This document shows, piece after piece, positions 57,611 through 64,000 of a stretch of DNA of 64,000 nt (position 1 is its first letter; each line of letters begins with the position of its first letter). A program made the position numbers and the translations under genes. Location: positions 1 to 64,000 of the forward strand of contig NZ_BAKM01000005.1 of NCBI RefSeq assembly GCF_000614185.1, in the 5' to 3' direction. The DNA comes from Phocaeicola sartorii JCM 17136 = DSM 21941 (GTDB lineage Bacteria > Bacteroidota > Bacteroidia > Bacteroidales > Bacteroidaceae). The notes below the pieces were generated by a model that ran no database searches, had not been told where the DNA came from, and saw only the letters and a list, made by a program, of their open reading frames with translations.

Positions 57611-59101
57611 TTACAGTGTCACGCCTGTCTTGAAGATGGCGATTTCACGATAATTCTTCTTTTCATTGTTTACCGGTTCTCCGCTGGCAACACGGATGAT
57701 ATAGTCTATAAAGCGTTCGCAGGTCTTTTCCATCGGTTCGTTTTCTACGATGACTCCGGCATTGAAGTCAATCCATCCCGGTTTGTTTTTAGCCAGAGTG
57801 GAGTTGGTGGAAATCTTCATGGTAGGAACAAACGTACCGAACGGAGTACCGCGGCCGGTAGTGAAGAGCACCATGTGACAGCCGCAGGAGGCGAGGGCGG
57901 TGGCAGCTACCAAATCGTTGCCCGGTGCGGAAAGCAAGTTCAAACCTTTCACTTTCAGACGGTCGCCATAGCCCATCACTCCGTCAACGTATGCTTTGCC
58001 GCATTTTTGGGTACATCCCAACGCTTTGTCTTCCAGAGTGGAGATACCACCTGCCTTGTTGCCCGGTGACGGATTTTCGCCCACTGGCTCGCCGTGTGAC
58101 AGGAAGTATTCCTTAAAGTCATTAATCAGGTGTACGGTCTGCTCGAACAGTTCCTGGGTGCGGCAACGGTTCATCAGGATAGTTTCCGCACCGAACATTT
58201 CGGGAACCTCCGTCAGTACGGAAGTACCGCCCTGTGCAATCAGGAAGTCGGAGAACATACCCAGCAACGGATTGGCGGTGATACCTGAGAAACCATCCGA
58301 ACCGCCGCATTTCAAGCCTACACGCAGTTCGGACAAAGGAACATCCTCGCGCACATCGGTCTTGGCTTTGGCGTACAGTTCACGCAGAATCTTCATACCT
58401 TCTTCAAATTCATCCCCCACTTTCTGAGTTACCATGAACTTTACGCGGTCTGTGTCATAATCGCCCAGAAATTCGCGGAAAACATCCGGCTGGTTGTTCT
58501 CGCAACCCAGGCTGACAATCAGTACGGCTCCTGCATTAGGATGCAGAATCATGTCGCGGAGAATTTTCTTGGTATTCTCGTGGTCATCGCCCAGCTGTGA
58601 ACAGCCATAGTTGTGAGGGAATGCCACGATAGCGTCCACACCTTCGCAGTTGGTTTCGCGGCGTAACGCTTCGGCCAGTTGTCCGATGATACCGTTTACA
58701 CAACCCACGGTGGGAATAATCCATACCTCGTTACGGATACCTACATCACCGTTCTTGCGGCGGTATCCTTTGAACGTCAGGTCTTTCTTCGGGATATTGA
58801 GGTCTACGCTGACCGGATTGTAGGTGTAATCCAACAGTCCGGCAAGGTTTGTCTTTATCTGGGTTTCATTGATCCAGCGTCCTTGCTCCACGGCAGTCAC
58901 GGCATGGCCGATGGGGTAACCATATTTGATGATATTCTCGCCTTGGGCGAAATCTTTCAGTGTCACCTTATGGCCGGCGGGCACGTCTTCTTTCAACGTG
59001 ATGACATGACCGTCTACCGTGATGGTCTCGCCTGCTTTTAAATCCGAGATAGCCACCACTACGTTATCAGCCGGATTGATTTTCAAATACTTTGTTTCCA
59101 T
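57611..59101 (-). CDS. uxaA: Altronate dehydratase
   Basis: UxaA (EC 4.2.1.7) dehydrates D-altronate, from galacturonate, to 2-keto-3-deoxygluconate. 496 residues. An N-terminal SAF domain (about 1-90) is followed by the D-galactarate dehydratase/altronate hydrolase domain, with FKGYRRKNGDVGIRNEVWIIPTVGCVN, FPHNYGCSQLGDDHENT and KCGGSDGFSGITANPLLG. The gene starts 21 nt after the LacI-type regulator gene and is probably in its operon. uxaB and uxaC are not in the window. Confidence 0.95.
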   Translation of the reverse strand: METKYLKINPADNVVVAISDLKAGETITVDGHVITLKEDVPAGHKVTLKDFAQGENIIKYGYPIGHAVTAVEQGRWINETQIKTNLAGLLDYTYNPVSVDLNIPKKDLTFKGYRRKNGDVGIRNEVWIIPTVGCVNGIIGQLAEALRRETNCEGVDAIVAFPHNYGCSQLGDDHENTKKILRDMILHPNAGAVLIVSLGCENNQPDVFREFLGDYDTDRVKFMVTQKVGDEFEEGMKILRELYAKAKTDVREDVPLSELRVGLKCGGSDGFSGITANPLLGMFSDFLIAQGGTSVLTEVPEMFGAETILMNRCRTQELFEQTVHLINDFKEYFLSHGEPVGENPSPGNKAGGISTLEDKALGCTQKCGKAYVDGVMGYGDRLKVKGLNLLSAPGNDLVAATALASCGCHMVLFTTGRGTPFGTFVPTMKISTNSTLAKNKPGWIDFNAGVIVENEPMEKTCERFIDYIIRVASGEPVNNEKKNYREIAIFKTGVTL

Positions 59102-59122
59102 TTCTATTTTTAGTTATCAGAT

Positions 59123-60196
59123 TTATTTTTTATGTGCGTCCAGATAGAAATCCACGTTCTCCACCGCAAGCAGGGTGATGGGCATGTAATTGCATTGCTT
59201 CACCTCTTTCTTGAAAATCAGGTGGTTGCACAGGCTCTCTACGCCGCTGTATCCTTGTGCGGTAGGTTGCTGCGCGATCAGGAAATCCACTGCGCCCTCT
59301 TTCAGACAAGAGACGTTCCGACGTAATAAATCGTACCCAATCAGTTTGAAATTTTTTAGGTTGTGCCCGATGAGATATTCGCCTATGATGTACACTTTCG
59401 AGTTGAAAGTGATGCCGCACGTAATCTGTGGGTTCTCTTGGAAAAAGCGGTTCATCAGCGCCTCGTCCTCGTCCGGACGTTTGGCATAGAGATTCAGTTC
59501 CACGATCTTGCAGTCGGGAAAATGCTCCTGCATATATTTTCTGAATCCTTTTTCACGGTTTTCCTGCTGGTTTGATCCCAGACGCCCTTCGTTGATTTGT
59601 CTGAAGATAACGATTTCTTTGGGACATTCTCCCAGCATCATGGCCATGCGGGCGGCAAAGTATCCGCTTTGATCGGATTTCTGCCCGAAGAATGCCAGCG
59701 GGTTCAGACTGGACACATTGGAGTCTATAAATATATAAGGTATTTCCCGTTCTTGTAACTTGTCGGTGAATCTGGCCGTCATCTCAGGAATAGTGGGGGC
59801 GAGCAATACGCCATCCGGCTCTTGCTTCAGTATTTCCTCGCCGGCGTTGATGAAGGAGGAATATTCATATTGGTCATAGTACATCACGGACAGGGTGATG
59901 TGGAAATCCGAAAAGGTCTCTACGGCTCTTTTCATCCCCAGTTCCACATCGGTCCAGTAATCGCCTTCCTTGTGCTGTGGCAGCAGGCAGACAAACAGGT
60001 ACTTTTTGTTGGATGCCAAAGCGCTGGCATACATATTGGGCTGGTAATCCAGTTGCTTCAATATTTCTTCCACCCGTTTCCGGCTGGCTTCGGATACTCC
60101 TGTGCGGCCATGCAATACACGGTCCACTGTGCCGACTGATACGTCTGCCAGGCGGGCGATATCCTTGATTCTGATTCTTTCGGGCAGTTTATTCAT
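59123..60196 (-). CDS. LacI-family transcriptional regulator of uronate genes
   Basis: Regulator of 357 residues. The N-terminal helix-turn-helix is RIKDIARLADVSVGTVDRVLHGRTGVSE, with the hinge-helix LDYQPNMYASALASNKKY, followed by a periplasmic-binding-like ligand domain. Placed between uxaA and the divergent kdgK-kdgA operon, it most likely binds 2-keto-3-deoxygluconate or its phosphate and controls both transcription units; that is inference from context. Candidate operators with TGTGC half-sites are in the divergent region. Confidence 0.9.
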   Translation of the reverse strand: MNKLPERIRIKDIARLADVSVGTVDRVLHGRTGVSEASRKRVEEILKQLDYQPNMYASALASNKKYLFVCLLPQHKEGDYWTDVELGMKRAVETFSDFHITLSVMYYDQYEYSSFINAGEEILKQEPDGVLLAPTIPEMTARFTDKLQEREIPYIFIDSNVSSLNPLAFFGQKSDQSGYFAARMAMMLGECPKEIVIFRQINEGRLGSNQQENREKGFRKYMQEHFPDCKIVELNLYAKRPDEDEALMNRFFQENPQITCGITFNSKVYIIGEYLIGHNLKNFKLIGYDLLRRNVSCLKEGAVDFLIAQQPTAQGYSGVESLCNHLIFKKEVKQCNYMPITLLAVENVDFYLDAHKK

Positions 60197-60213
60197 ACCT
60201 TAATTATATATAT

Positions 60214-60228
60214 TGTGCTCGTGCACAC
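60214..60228. promoter_or_regulatory. Candidate LacI-type operator 1 (regulator side)
   Basis: TGTGCTCGTGCACAC contains TGTGC and GCACA half-sites separated by four bases. It lies in the leader of the regulator gene, just downstream of a -7-like TATATTTG (minus strand, 60261-60254). Confidence 0.6.
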
Positions 60229-60269
60229 TGATAATTTATTTTTTTTTTCGACACAAATATATAACAATT

Positions 60270-60300
60270 TTTGGTTTTAAAAAAATAAATAGTACCTTTG
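60270..60300 (+). promoter_or_regulatory. Bacteroidetes promoter for kdgK-kdgA
   Basis: TTTG (60270-60273), 19 bp, TACCTTTG (60293-60300): exact consensus. The transcript should begin near 60307, inside operator 2, and has a leader of about 135 nt. Confidence 0.85.
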
Positions 60301-60311
60301 TGCACGCACAC
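60299..60311. promoter_or_regulatory. Candidate LacI-type operator 2 (kdgK side)
   Basis: TGTGCACGCACAC carries the TGTGC/GCACA half-sites of operator 1 with a spacer of two, not four. It overlaps the end of the -7 box and the probable start point, a classic repressing position. Confidence 0.6.
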
Positions 60312-60441
60312 GGATGAATTATTTGAGTGCCCTGTTGAGTACAAGGTTGCGATGTGATCCGTCTATGGATGTGTAAACCAGTATTTTAATAGGATTGGAA
60401 GTTAAACGAATAAATATATAACAATTTAAAATCACGAAATT

Positions 60442-61464
60442 ATGGGAAAAGTAGTAACCTTAGGTGAAATTATGTTGAGATTGTCAACTCCGGGAAACAC
60501 ACGTTTTGTACAGTCGGATTCATTTGATGTTGTTTATGGCGGTGGTGAAGCGAATGTAGCGGTGAGCTGCGCGAACTACGGTCACGAAGCTTATTTCGTA
60601 ACTAAATTGCCGAAACACGAAATTGGACAGTCTGCTGTGAATGCATTGCGTAAATATGGTGTGAAGACCGATTTCATCTGTCGTGGTGGCGACCGCGTAG
60701 GTATCTATTATCTGGAAACAGGAGCTTCCATGCGTCCTAGCAAAGTAATTTATGACCGTGCCCACTCAGCTATCGCTGAAGCCGATCCTTGCGATTTCGA
60801 CTTTGATGCTATCATGGAAGGTGCTGACTGGTTCCACTGGTCGGGTATCACTCCGGCTATTTCTGACAAGGCTGCCGAATTGACCAAATTGGCTTGTGAG
60901 GCTGCAAAGCGTCATGGTGTTACAGTGTCTGTAGACTTGAACTTCCGCAAGAAATTGTGGACTAAAGAAAAAGCACAGTCTATCATGAAACCGTTGATGC
61001 AGTATGTAGATGTATGTATAGGTAACGAAGAAGATGCCGAACTTTGTCTGGGCTTCAAACCGGAAGCGAATGTGGAAGCCGGTGAAACCAATGCGGAAGG
61101 CTACAAAGGAATCTTTAAGGCTATGGCAAAAGAATTCGGCTTTAAATATGTGGTTTCTACCTTGCGTGAATCATTCTCGGCTACTCACAACGGCTGGAAG
61201 GCTATGATTTACAACGGAGAAGAATTTTATGAATCAAAACGCTATGACATCAACCCGATTATTGACCGTGTAGGTGGTGGCGACTCATTCTCCGGAGGTA
61301 TTATTCACGGTCTGCTGACCAAACCGAATCAGGGTGCCGCCCTTGAATTTGCTGTTGCCGCTTCTGCTTTGAAGCATACTATCAACGGTGACTTCAACTT
61401 GGTATCTGTAGACGAAGTGGAAGCATTGGCCGGTGGCGATGCCAGCGGACGTGTACAACGCTAA
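60442..61464 (+). CDS. kdgK: 2-keto-3-deoxygluconate kinase
   Basis: PfkB-family sugar kinase of 340 residues (EC 2.7.1.45) that phosphorylates KDG with ATP, the shared product of UxuA and UxaA. The N-terminal substrate motif is GEIMLRLSTPG. DVVYGGGEANVAVSCANYG and the catalytic GGGDSFSGGIIHGLL near residue 275 are typical. First gene of the operon with kdgA and divergent from the regulator. Frame intact. Confidence 0.95.
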   Translation: MGKVVTLGEIMLRLSTPGNTRFVQSDSFDVVYGGGEANVAVSCANYGHEAYFVTKLPKHEIGQSAVNALRKYGVKTDFICRGGDRVGIYYLETGASMRPSKVIYDRAHSAIAEADPCDFDFDAIMEGADWFHWSGITPAISDKAAELTKLACEAAKRHGVTVSVDLNFRKKLWTKEKAQSIMKPLMQYVDVCIGNEEDAELCLGFKPEANVEAGETNAEGYKGIFKAMAKEFGFKYVVSTLRESFSATHNGWKAMIYNGEEFYESKRYDINPIIDRVGGGDSFSGGIIHGLLTKPNQGAALEFAVAASALKHTINGDFNLVSVDEVEALAGGDASGRVQR

Positions 61465-61477
61465 AATTGTTTTTGGA

Positions 61478-61541
61478 GGAATGCGAATAACGCAGATCTT
61501 TGACACGTTTTGATAGGTATCATTTGCGTCATTCGCGTTCC
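61478..61541. repeat. Inverted repeat between kdgK and kdgA
   Basis: Arm 1 (61478-61497, GGAATGCGAATAACGCAGAT) and arm 2 (61522-61541, ATTTGCGTCATTCGCGTTCC) are complementary at 17 of 20 positions around a 24-base spacer. It resembles dispersed intergenic repeats with GCGnATnACGCA in Bacteroides and may form an mRNA hairpin within the operon. Confidence 0.7.
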
Positions 61542-61571
61542 AGTCTTTCATTTAAACTAAAATATAAAATT

Positions 61572-62246
61572 ATGGCTCGTTTTGATAAAATAGCAGTGTT
61601 GAACAAGATTGGTTCAACCGGCATGGTTCCTGTATTCTACCATAAAGATGCAGAAGTGGCAAAGAAAGTAGTGAAAGCTTGTTATGACGGCGGAGTTCGT
61701 GCTTTCGAATTTACAAACCGTGGTGACTTTGCTCATGAGGTGTTTGCGGAAGTAGTGAAATACGCGGCAAAGGAATGTCCTGAAATGGCTATGGGAGTAG
61801 GTTCTATCGTTGATCCTGCTACTGCTGCTCTTTACTTGCAATTGGGTGCTTGCTTTGTGGTAGGCCCGTTGTTTAATCCTGAAATCGCTAAAGTGTGCAA
61901 CCGCCGTTTGGTGGCTTATACACCGGGATGCGGAAGTGTGTCCGAGGTAGGTTTCGCTCAGGAAGTAGGTTGCGATCTTTGCAAAATATTCCCGGGTGAT
62001 GTATTGGGAGCAAAATTGGTTAAAGGTTTGCTGGCTCCGATGCCTTGGTCTAAACTGATGGTGACCGGTGGTGTGGAACCGACTCAGGAAAATCTGACTT
62101 CTTGGATCAAGGCAGGTGTGTTCTGTGTGGGTATGGGTTCTAAATTGTTCCCAGGCGACAAGGTGGCCGCAGAAGACTGGGCGTATGTAACCGCAAAATG
62201 TAAAGAAGCATTGGCTTACATTGCAGAAGCCCGCGCAAATAAATAA
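61572..62246 (+). CDS. kdgA: 2-keto-3-deoxy-6-phosphogluconate aldolase
   Basis: Class I aldolase of 224 residues (KDPG aldolase, EC 4.1.2.14), splitting KDPG into pyruvate and glyceraldehyde 3-phosphate. [18 protein letters not shown] comes at the start, the catalytic Glu is in RAFEFTNRG, and the Schiff-base Lys in [10 protein letters not shown]. The late [28 protein letters not shown] forms the phosphate site. ATG 61572 begins [10 protein letters not shown]; the earlier in-frame start runs through the inverted repeat. Second gene of the kdg operon. Confidence 0.95.
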   Translation: MARFDKIAVLNKIGSTGMVPVFYHKDAEVAKKVVKACYDGGVRAFEFTNRGDFAHEVFAEVVKYAAKECPEMAMGVGSIVDPATAALYLQLGACFVVGPLFNPEIAKVCNRRLVAYTPGCGSVSEVGFAQEVGCDLCKIFPGDVLGAKLVKGLLAPMPWSKLMVTGGVEPTQENLTSWIKAGVFCVGMGSKLFPGDKVAAEDWAYVTAKCKEALAYIAEARANK

Positions 62247-62335
62247 GGAAGAAAGATCAGCTCATGCCCGCAAGGGGTTAGTGAATTAGGGCGTGAGTAT
62301 CATTTTGTTTAAAGGTGTATATAAAATGGGTAAGG

Positions 62336-62366
62336 GCCATCGCGAAGGGAATTCGCGGTGGCTTTT
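62336..62366 (+). terminator. Terminator after kdgA
   Basis: GCCATCGCGAA (62336-62346) pairs with TTCGCGGTGGC (62352-62362), with one G-T pair, followed by TTTT. It is 90 bp past the kdgA stop. Confidence 0.8.
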
Positions 62367-62499
62367 CACTTTCCGGCAGGGGCTTGAAGCGGGTGGCGTA
62401 AAAATATTCTTGTAAAGATTGGCAGATAGAATAAAAATTTGTTCTTTTGCACCGTTTTTATAAAAATAAAATGAAGCGTTTAATTTAAAACACACACAA

Positions 62500-63317
62500 A
62501 TGAAAAGAACATTATTGAAGGTGGCCGTCATGCTGTTGTGCTTGGCGGGGGTGACTCCTGCAATGGCCCAGTTTAATTTGAAGAAGGCACTTGGGGGAGC
62601 CGTAAAGGCTGCAAAAGCGGTGACTTTGACCGATGAGCAGATGACAGAGTATGTAAAAGAGTACATTGACTGGATGGATAAGCATAATCAGGTTTGTGCG
62701 GATGATGATCCTTATACCATCCGTTTGAAAAAACTGACAGAGGCTTGACCGAAGTGGAAGGGATGCCGCTGAATTTCAAAGTATATTATGTGATTGATGT
62801 GAACGCATTTGCCTGTGCCGACGGCAGTGTGCGTGTGTTCTCTTCACTGATGGATATCATGACCGATGAAGAGTTGCTGGGAGTGATAGGCCATGAGGTG
62901 GGCCACGTGGCGCACAAGGACTCAAAGAACGGTTTCCGTACCGCATTGCTGACATCGGCGTTGAAAGACGGTATTTCATCGCAAGGCGGAAAAGCGGCTG
63001 CTCTGACAGAATCTCAGTTGGGTGATCTGGGGGAGGCTCTGGTCAATGCAAACTATTCACAAAAGCAAGAACGTGCCGCTGATGATTACGGTTATGAATT
63101 TCTGAAAAAAGCAGGTAAGAATCCTTGGGCTATGGCGTTGTCGTTCCAGAAATTGAAAAAAATGCAAGAGGAGGCAGGCGCACAGAAAAGCAGCAAGCTG
63201 AATCAGTTGTTCTCTACTCACCCCGATCTTGACACACGCATCCGGCGTATGGAGGAACGTGCTACCAGTGAAGGTATCGAGAAACCTGCAAACACGATGG
63301 AGGGAACAGCGAAATAA
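62500..63317 (+). CDS. M48-family exported metalloprotease, frameshifted
   Basis: Zinc peptidase of about 272 residues, BepA/LoiP-like, with a signal peptide ending TPAMAQ. The zinc site is GVIGHEVGHVAHKD, with the third ligand probably the Glu in QKQERAADDYGYEFLKKAGKNP. It should act in the periplasm, perhaps in protein quality control. The frame breaks at 62739-62744, where one added G or C turns KLTEA-stop into KLTEGLTEVEG or KLTEALTEVEG. The tail SKLNQLFSTHPDLDTRIRRMEER is typical of the family. It is a lone gene ending before a strong terminator. Confidence 0.9.
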
Positions 63318-63349
63318 ACATTTCCCGGAAATGTAGGTTATACATAATC

Positions 63350-63386
63350 GAGGGTGCCCGCTCTGATGGCGGACACCCTCTTCTTT
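63350..63386 (+). terminator. Terminator after the M48 gene
   Basis: GAGGGTGCCCGC (63350-63361) pairs with GCGGACACCCTC (63369-63380), with one mismatch, followed by TTCTTT. A separate small palindrome, ACATTTCCcGGAAATGT, lies at 63318-63334. Confidence 0.75.
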
Positions 63387-63768
63387 GTTGGGAGATTTTT
63401 TTGTATGATCTTATCTTGCCTCCCGGCGGGATAAAATCTGAATTCATTGTTATGAGAGAAATCCTTATTGGGAGAAAATTAAAGTCCAAAGTTCAGGTTA
63501 AAAGAAACAAGTGTTCTTTTCGTCTAGATTATAGAAGGAAATCTCTTAGTACAAAGATACGCTTATTTTAATAGTTGCCGAACTCCCTGCAGGGTTATAT
63601 CATAGCTAGATTTCCTAAAATGATGGCAAAAATTCCTTTTTTCTTTCCGGTACTTTGCTCTCTCTCTACATTGTAACATCTATTATATATTGTAAATCAA
63701 TTGGTTAAATATATATGTGGTTTCTATAGTACACAAAAATAGGGTGGTTTAATATGAGTGAAAATCAC
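63387..63768. other. Gap before the AraC-like gene
   Basis: About 380 bp without a complete gene. On the minus strand 63478-63521 reads KRTLVSFNLNFGL then stop, which looks like the last strand of an outer-membrane barrel, but a stop codon sits directly upstream, so it is at most a relic. Confidence 0.35.
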
Positions 63769-63776
63769 TATCTTTG
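63769..63776 (+). promoter_or_regulatory. Bacteroidetes -7 element for the AraC-like gene
   Basis: TATCTTTG, 39 bp before the ATG. TTTA about 20 bp upstream is a poor -33 box. Confidence 0.55.
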
Positions 63777-63815
63777 TATAAACCAACAGAAAGAAATGCA
63801 CAAAACAGTTTAGCC

Positions 63816-64000
63816 ATGATGAATTACGCATACGATACATCTTTGCAGGAAACGATGATACTGACTGAAGCGTTTCACACAGACCGGGCCATCTATGACA
63901 ATGGTAGTCTGTATAAGTTTATATGGGTCCAGGAAGGCAAACTGACATTGATAGTAGATCACGTGGAAATAGAGATGGAGGAGGATGAAATCATCTCAGT
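63816..64000 (+). CDS. N-terminal part of a probable AraC-family regulator
   Basis: The frame starts at ATG 63816 (MMNYAYDTSLQETMILTEAFHTDRAIYDN) and leaves the window at the right edge. The alternating strands in YKFIWVQEGKLTLIVDHVEIEMEEDEIIS look like the N-terminal cupin of AraC/XylS-type regulators, where a sugar or metabolite binds. The DNA-binding half is not visible, so the family is an inference. An alternative ATG follows at once at 63819. Confidence 0.65.
   Translation, partial: MMNYAYDTSLQETMILTEAFHTDRAIYDNGSLYKFIWVQEGKLTLIVDHVEIEMEEDEIIS

Noticed and set aside
63262-63489. A 75-residue minus-strand frame after the M48 gene
   Set aside because: It overlaps the M48 gene end and the terminator stem; its composition reflects those.
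1-64000. CRISPR array, prophage or transposase genes
   Set aside because: No regularly spaced direct repeats, phage structural genes, integrase or transposase could be seen. The DUF4373 gene alone is not enough to call a prophage.

Overview
The window looks like a chromosomal segment of a gut Bacteroidales bacterium, most likely Bacteroides or Phocaeicola (P. vulgatus/dorei type). The species call is an inference from gene content. Many intergenic regions carry the Bacteroidetes promoter (TTTG or TTG at -33, about 19 bp, TAnnTTTG at -7), and the content fits: a Ser-type sulfatase lipoprotein, PorT-like and O/P-like barrels, DUF4293 beside rpoZ and bamD, a split LysO exporter and uronate catabolism.

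Layout. 0-9 kb: end of an unknown gene, a sulfatase, a YeiH-type transporter, and a leftward mksF-mksE-mksB condensin operon with no nuclease gene. 9-14.5 kb: formate-THF ligase, Vsr endonuclease, S9 peptidase. 14.5-19.5 kb: leftward run of RsiV-like lipoprotein, rsmG, MBL hydrolase and gcvP. 19.7-27.8 kb: copper ATPase, small exported protein, HD hydrolase, GNAT plus lipB, acyl-CoA ligase, NDH-2. 28-33.5 kb: small proteins, tRNA-Ala, DUF4286-ruvC, pullulanase, uxuA. 33.5-45 kb: patatin/surface-antigen protein, exonuclease, YigZ, porin, uvrB, bamD-rpoZ-DUF4293, PorT, LysM-binding-fold protein. 45-51.5 kb: uvrA, YbaK, POT transporter, two-part LysO exporter behind a structured leader. 51.6-56.1 kb: small accessory island with an EcoRII-like restriction endonuclease, its Dcm-like methylase, a DUF4373 protein and small remnants. 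56-62 kb: nhaC, then uxaA and a LacI-type regulator divergent from kdgK-kdgA (uronate to pyruvate plus glyceraldehyde 3-phosphate). 62-64 kb: M48 protease and the start of a probable AraC regulator.

The main caveat is sequence quality. About sixteen otherwise well-conserved genes are broken by a single-base shift, nearly always one base missing from a run of two to five identical bases. They include uvrB, gcvP, fhs, copA (twice), uxuA, pulA and mksB. I read these as consensus errors rather than decay. I annotate each gene across its break and give the break position; annotations that depend on an exact stop or start near a break should be treated with care.

The most interesting unexplained signals are: a roughly 255-nt leader with nested stems before lysO; the nuclease-less MksBEF operon; the EcoRII-like system whose methylase is interrupted at an A8 run; paired TGTGC-type operators in the kdg divergent region; and an array of alternating ATCTTwCA boxes at the edge of the restriction island.
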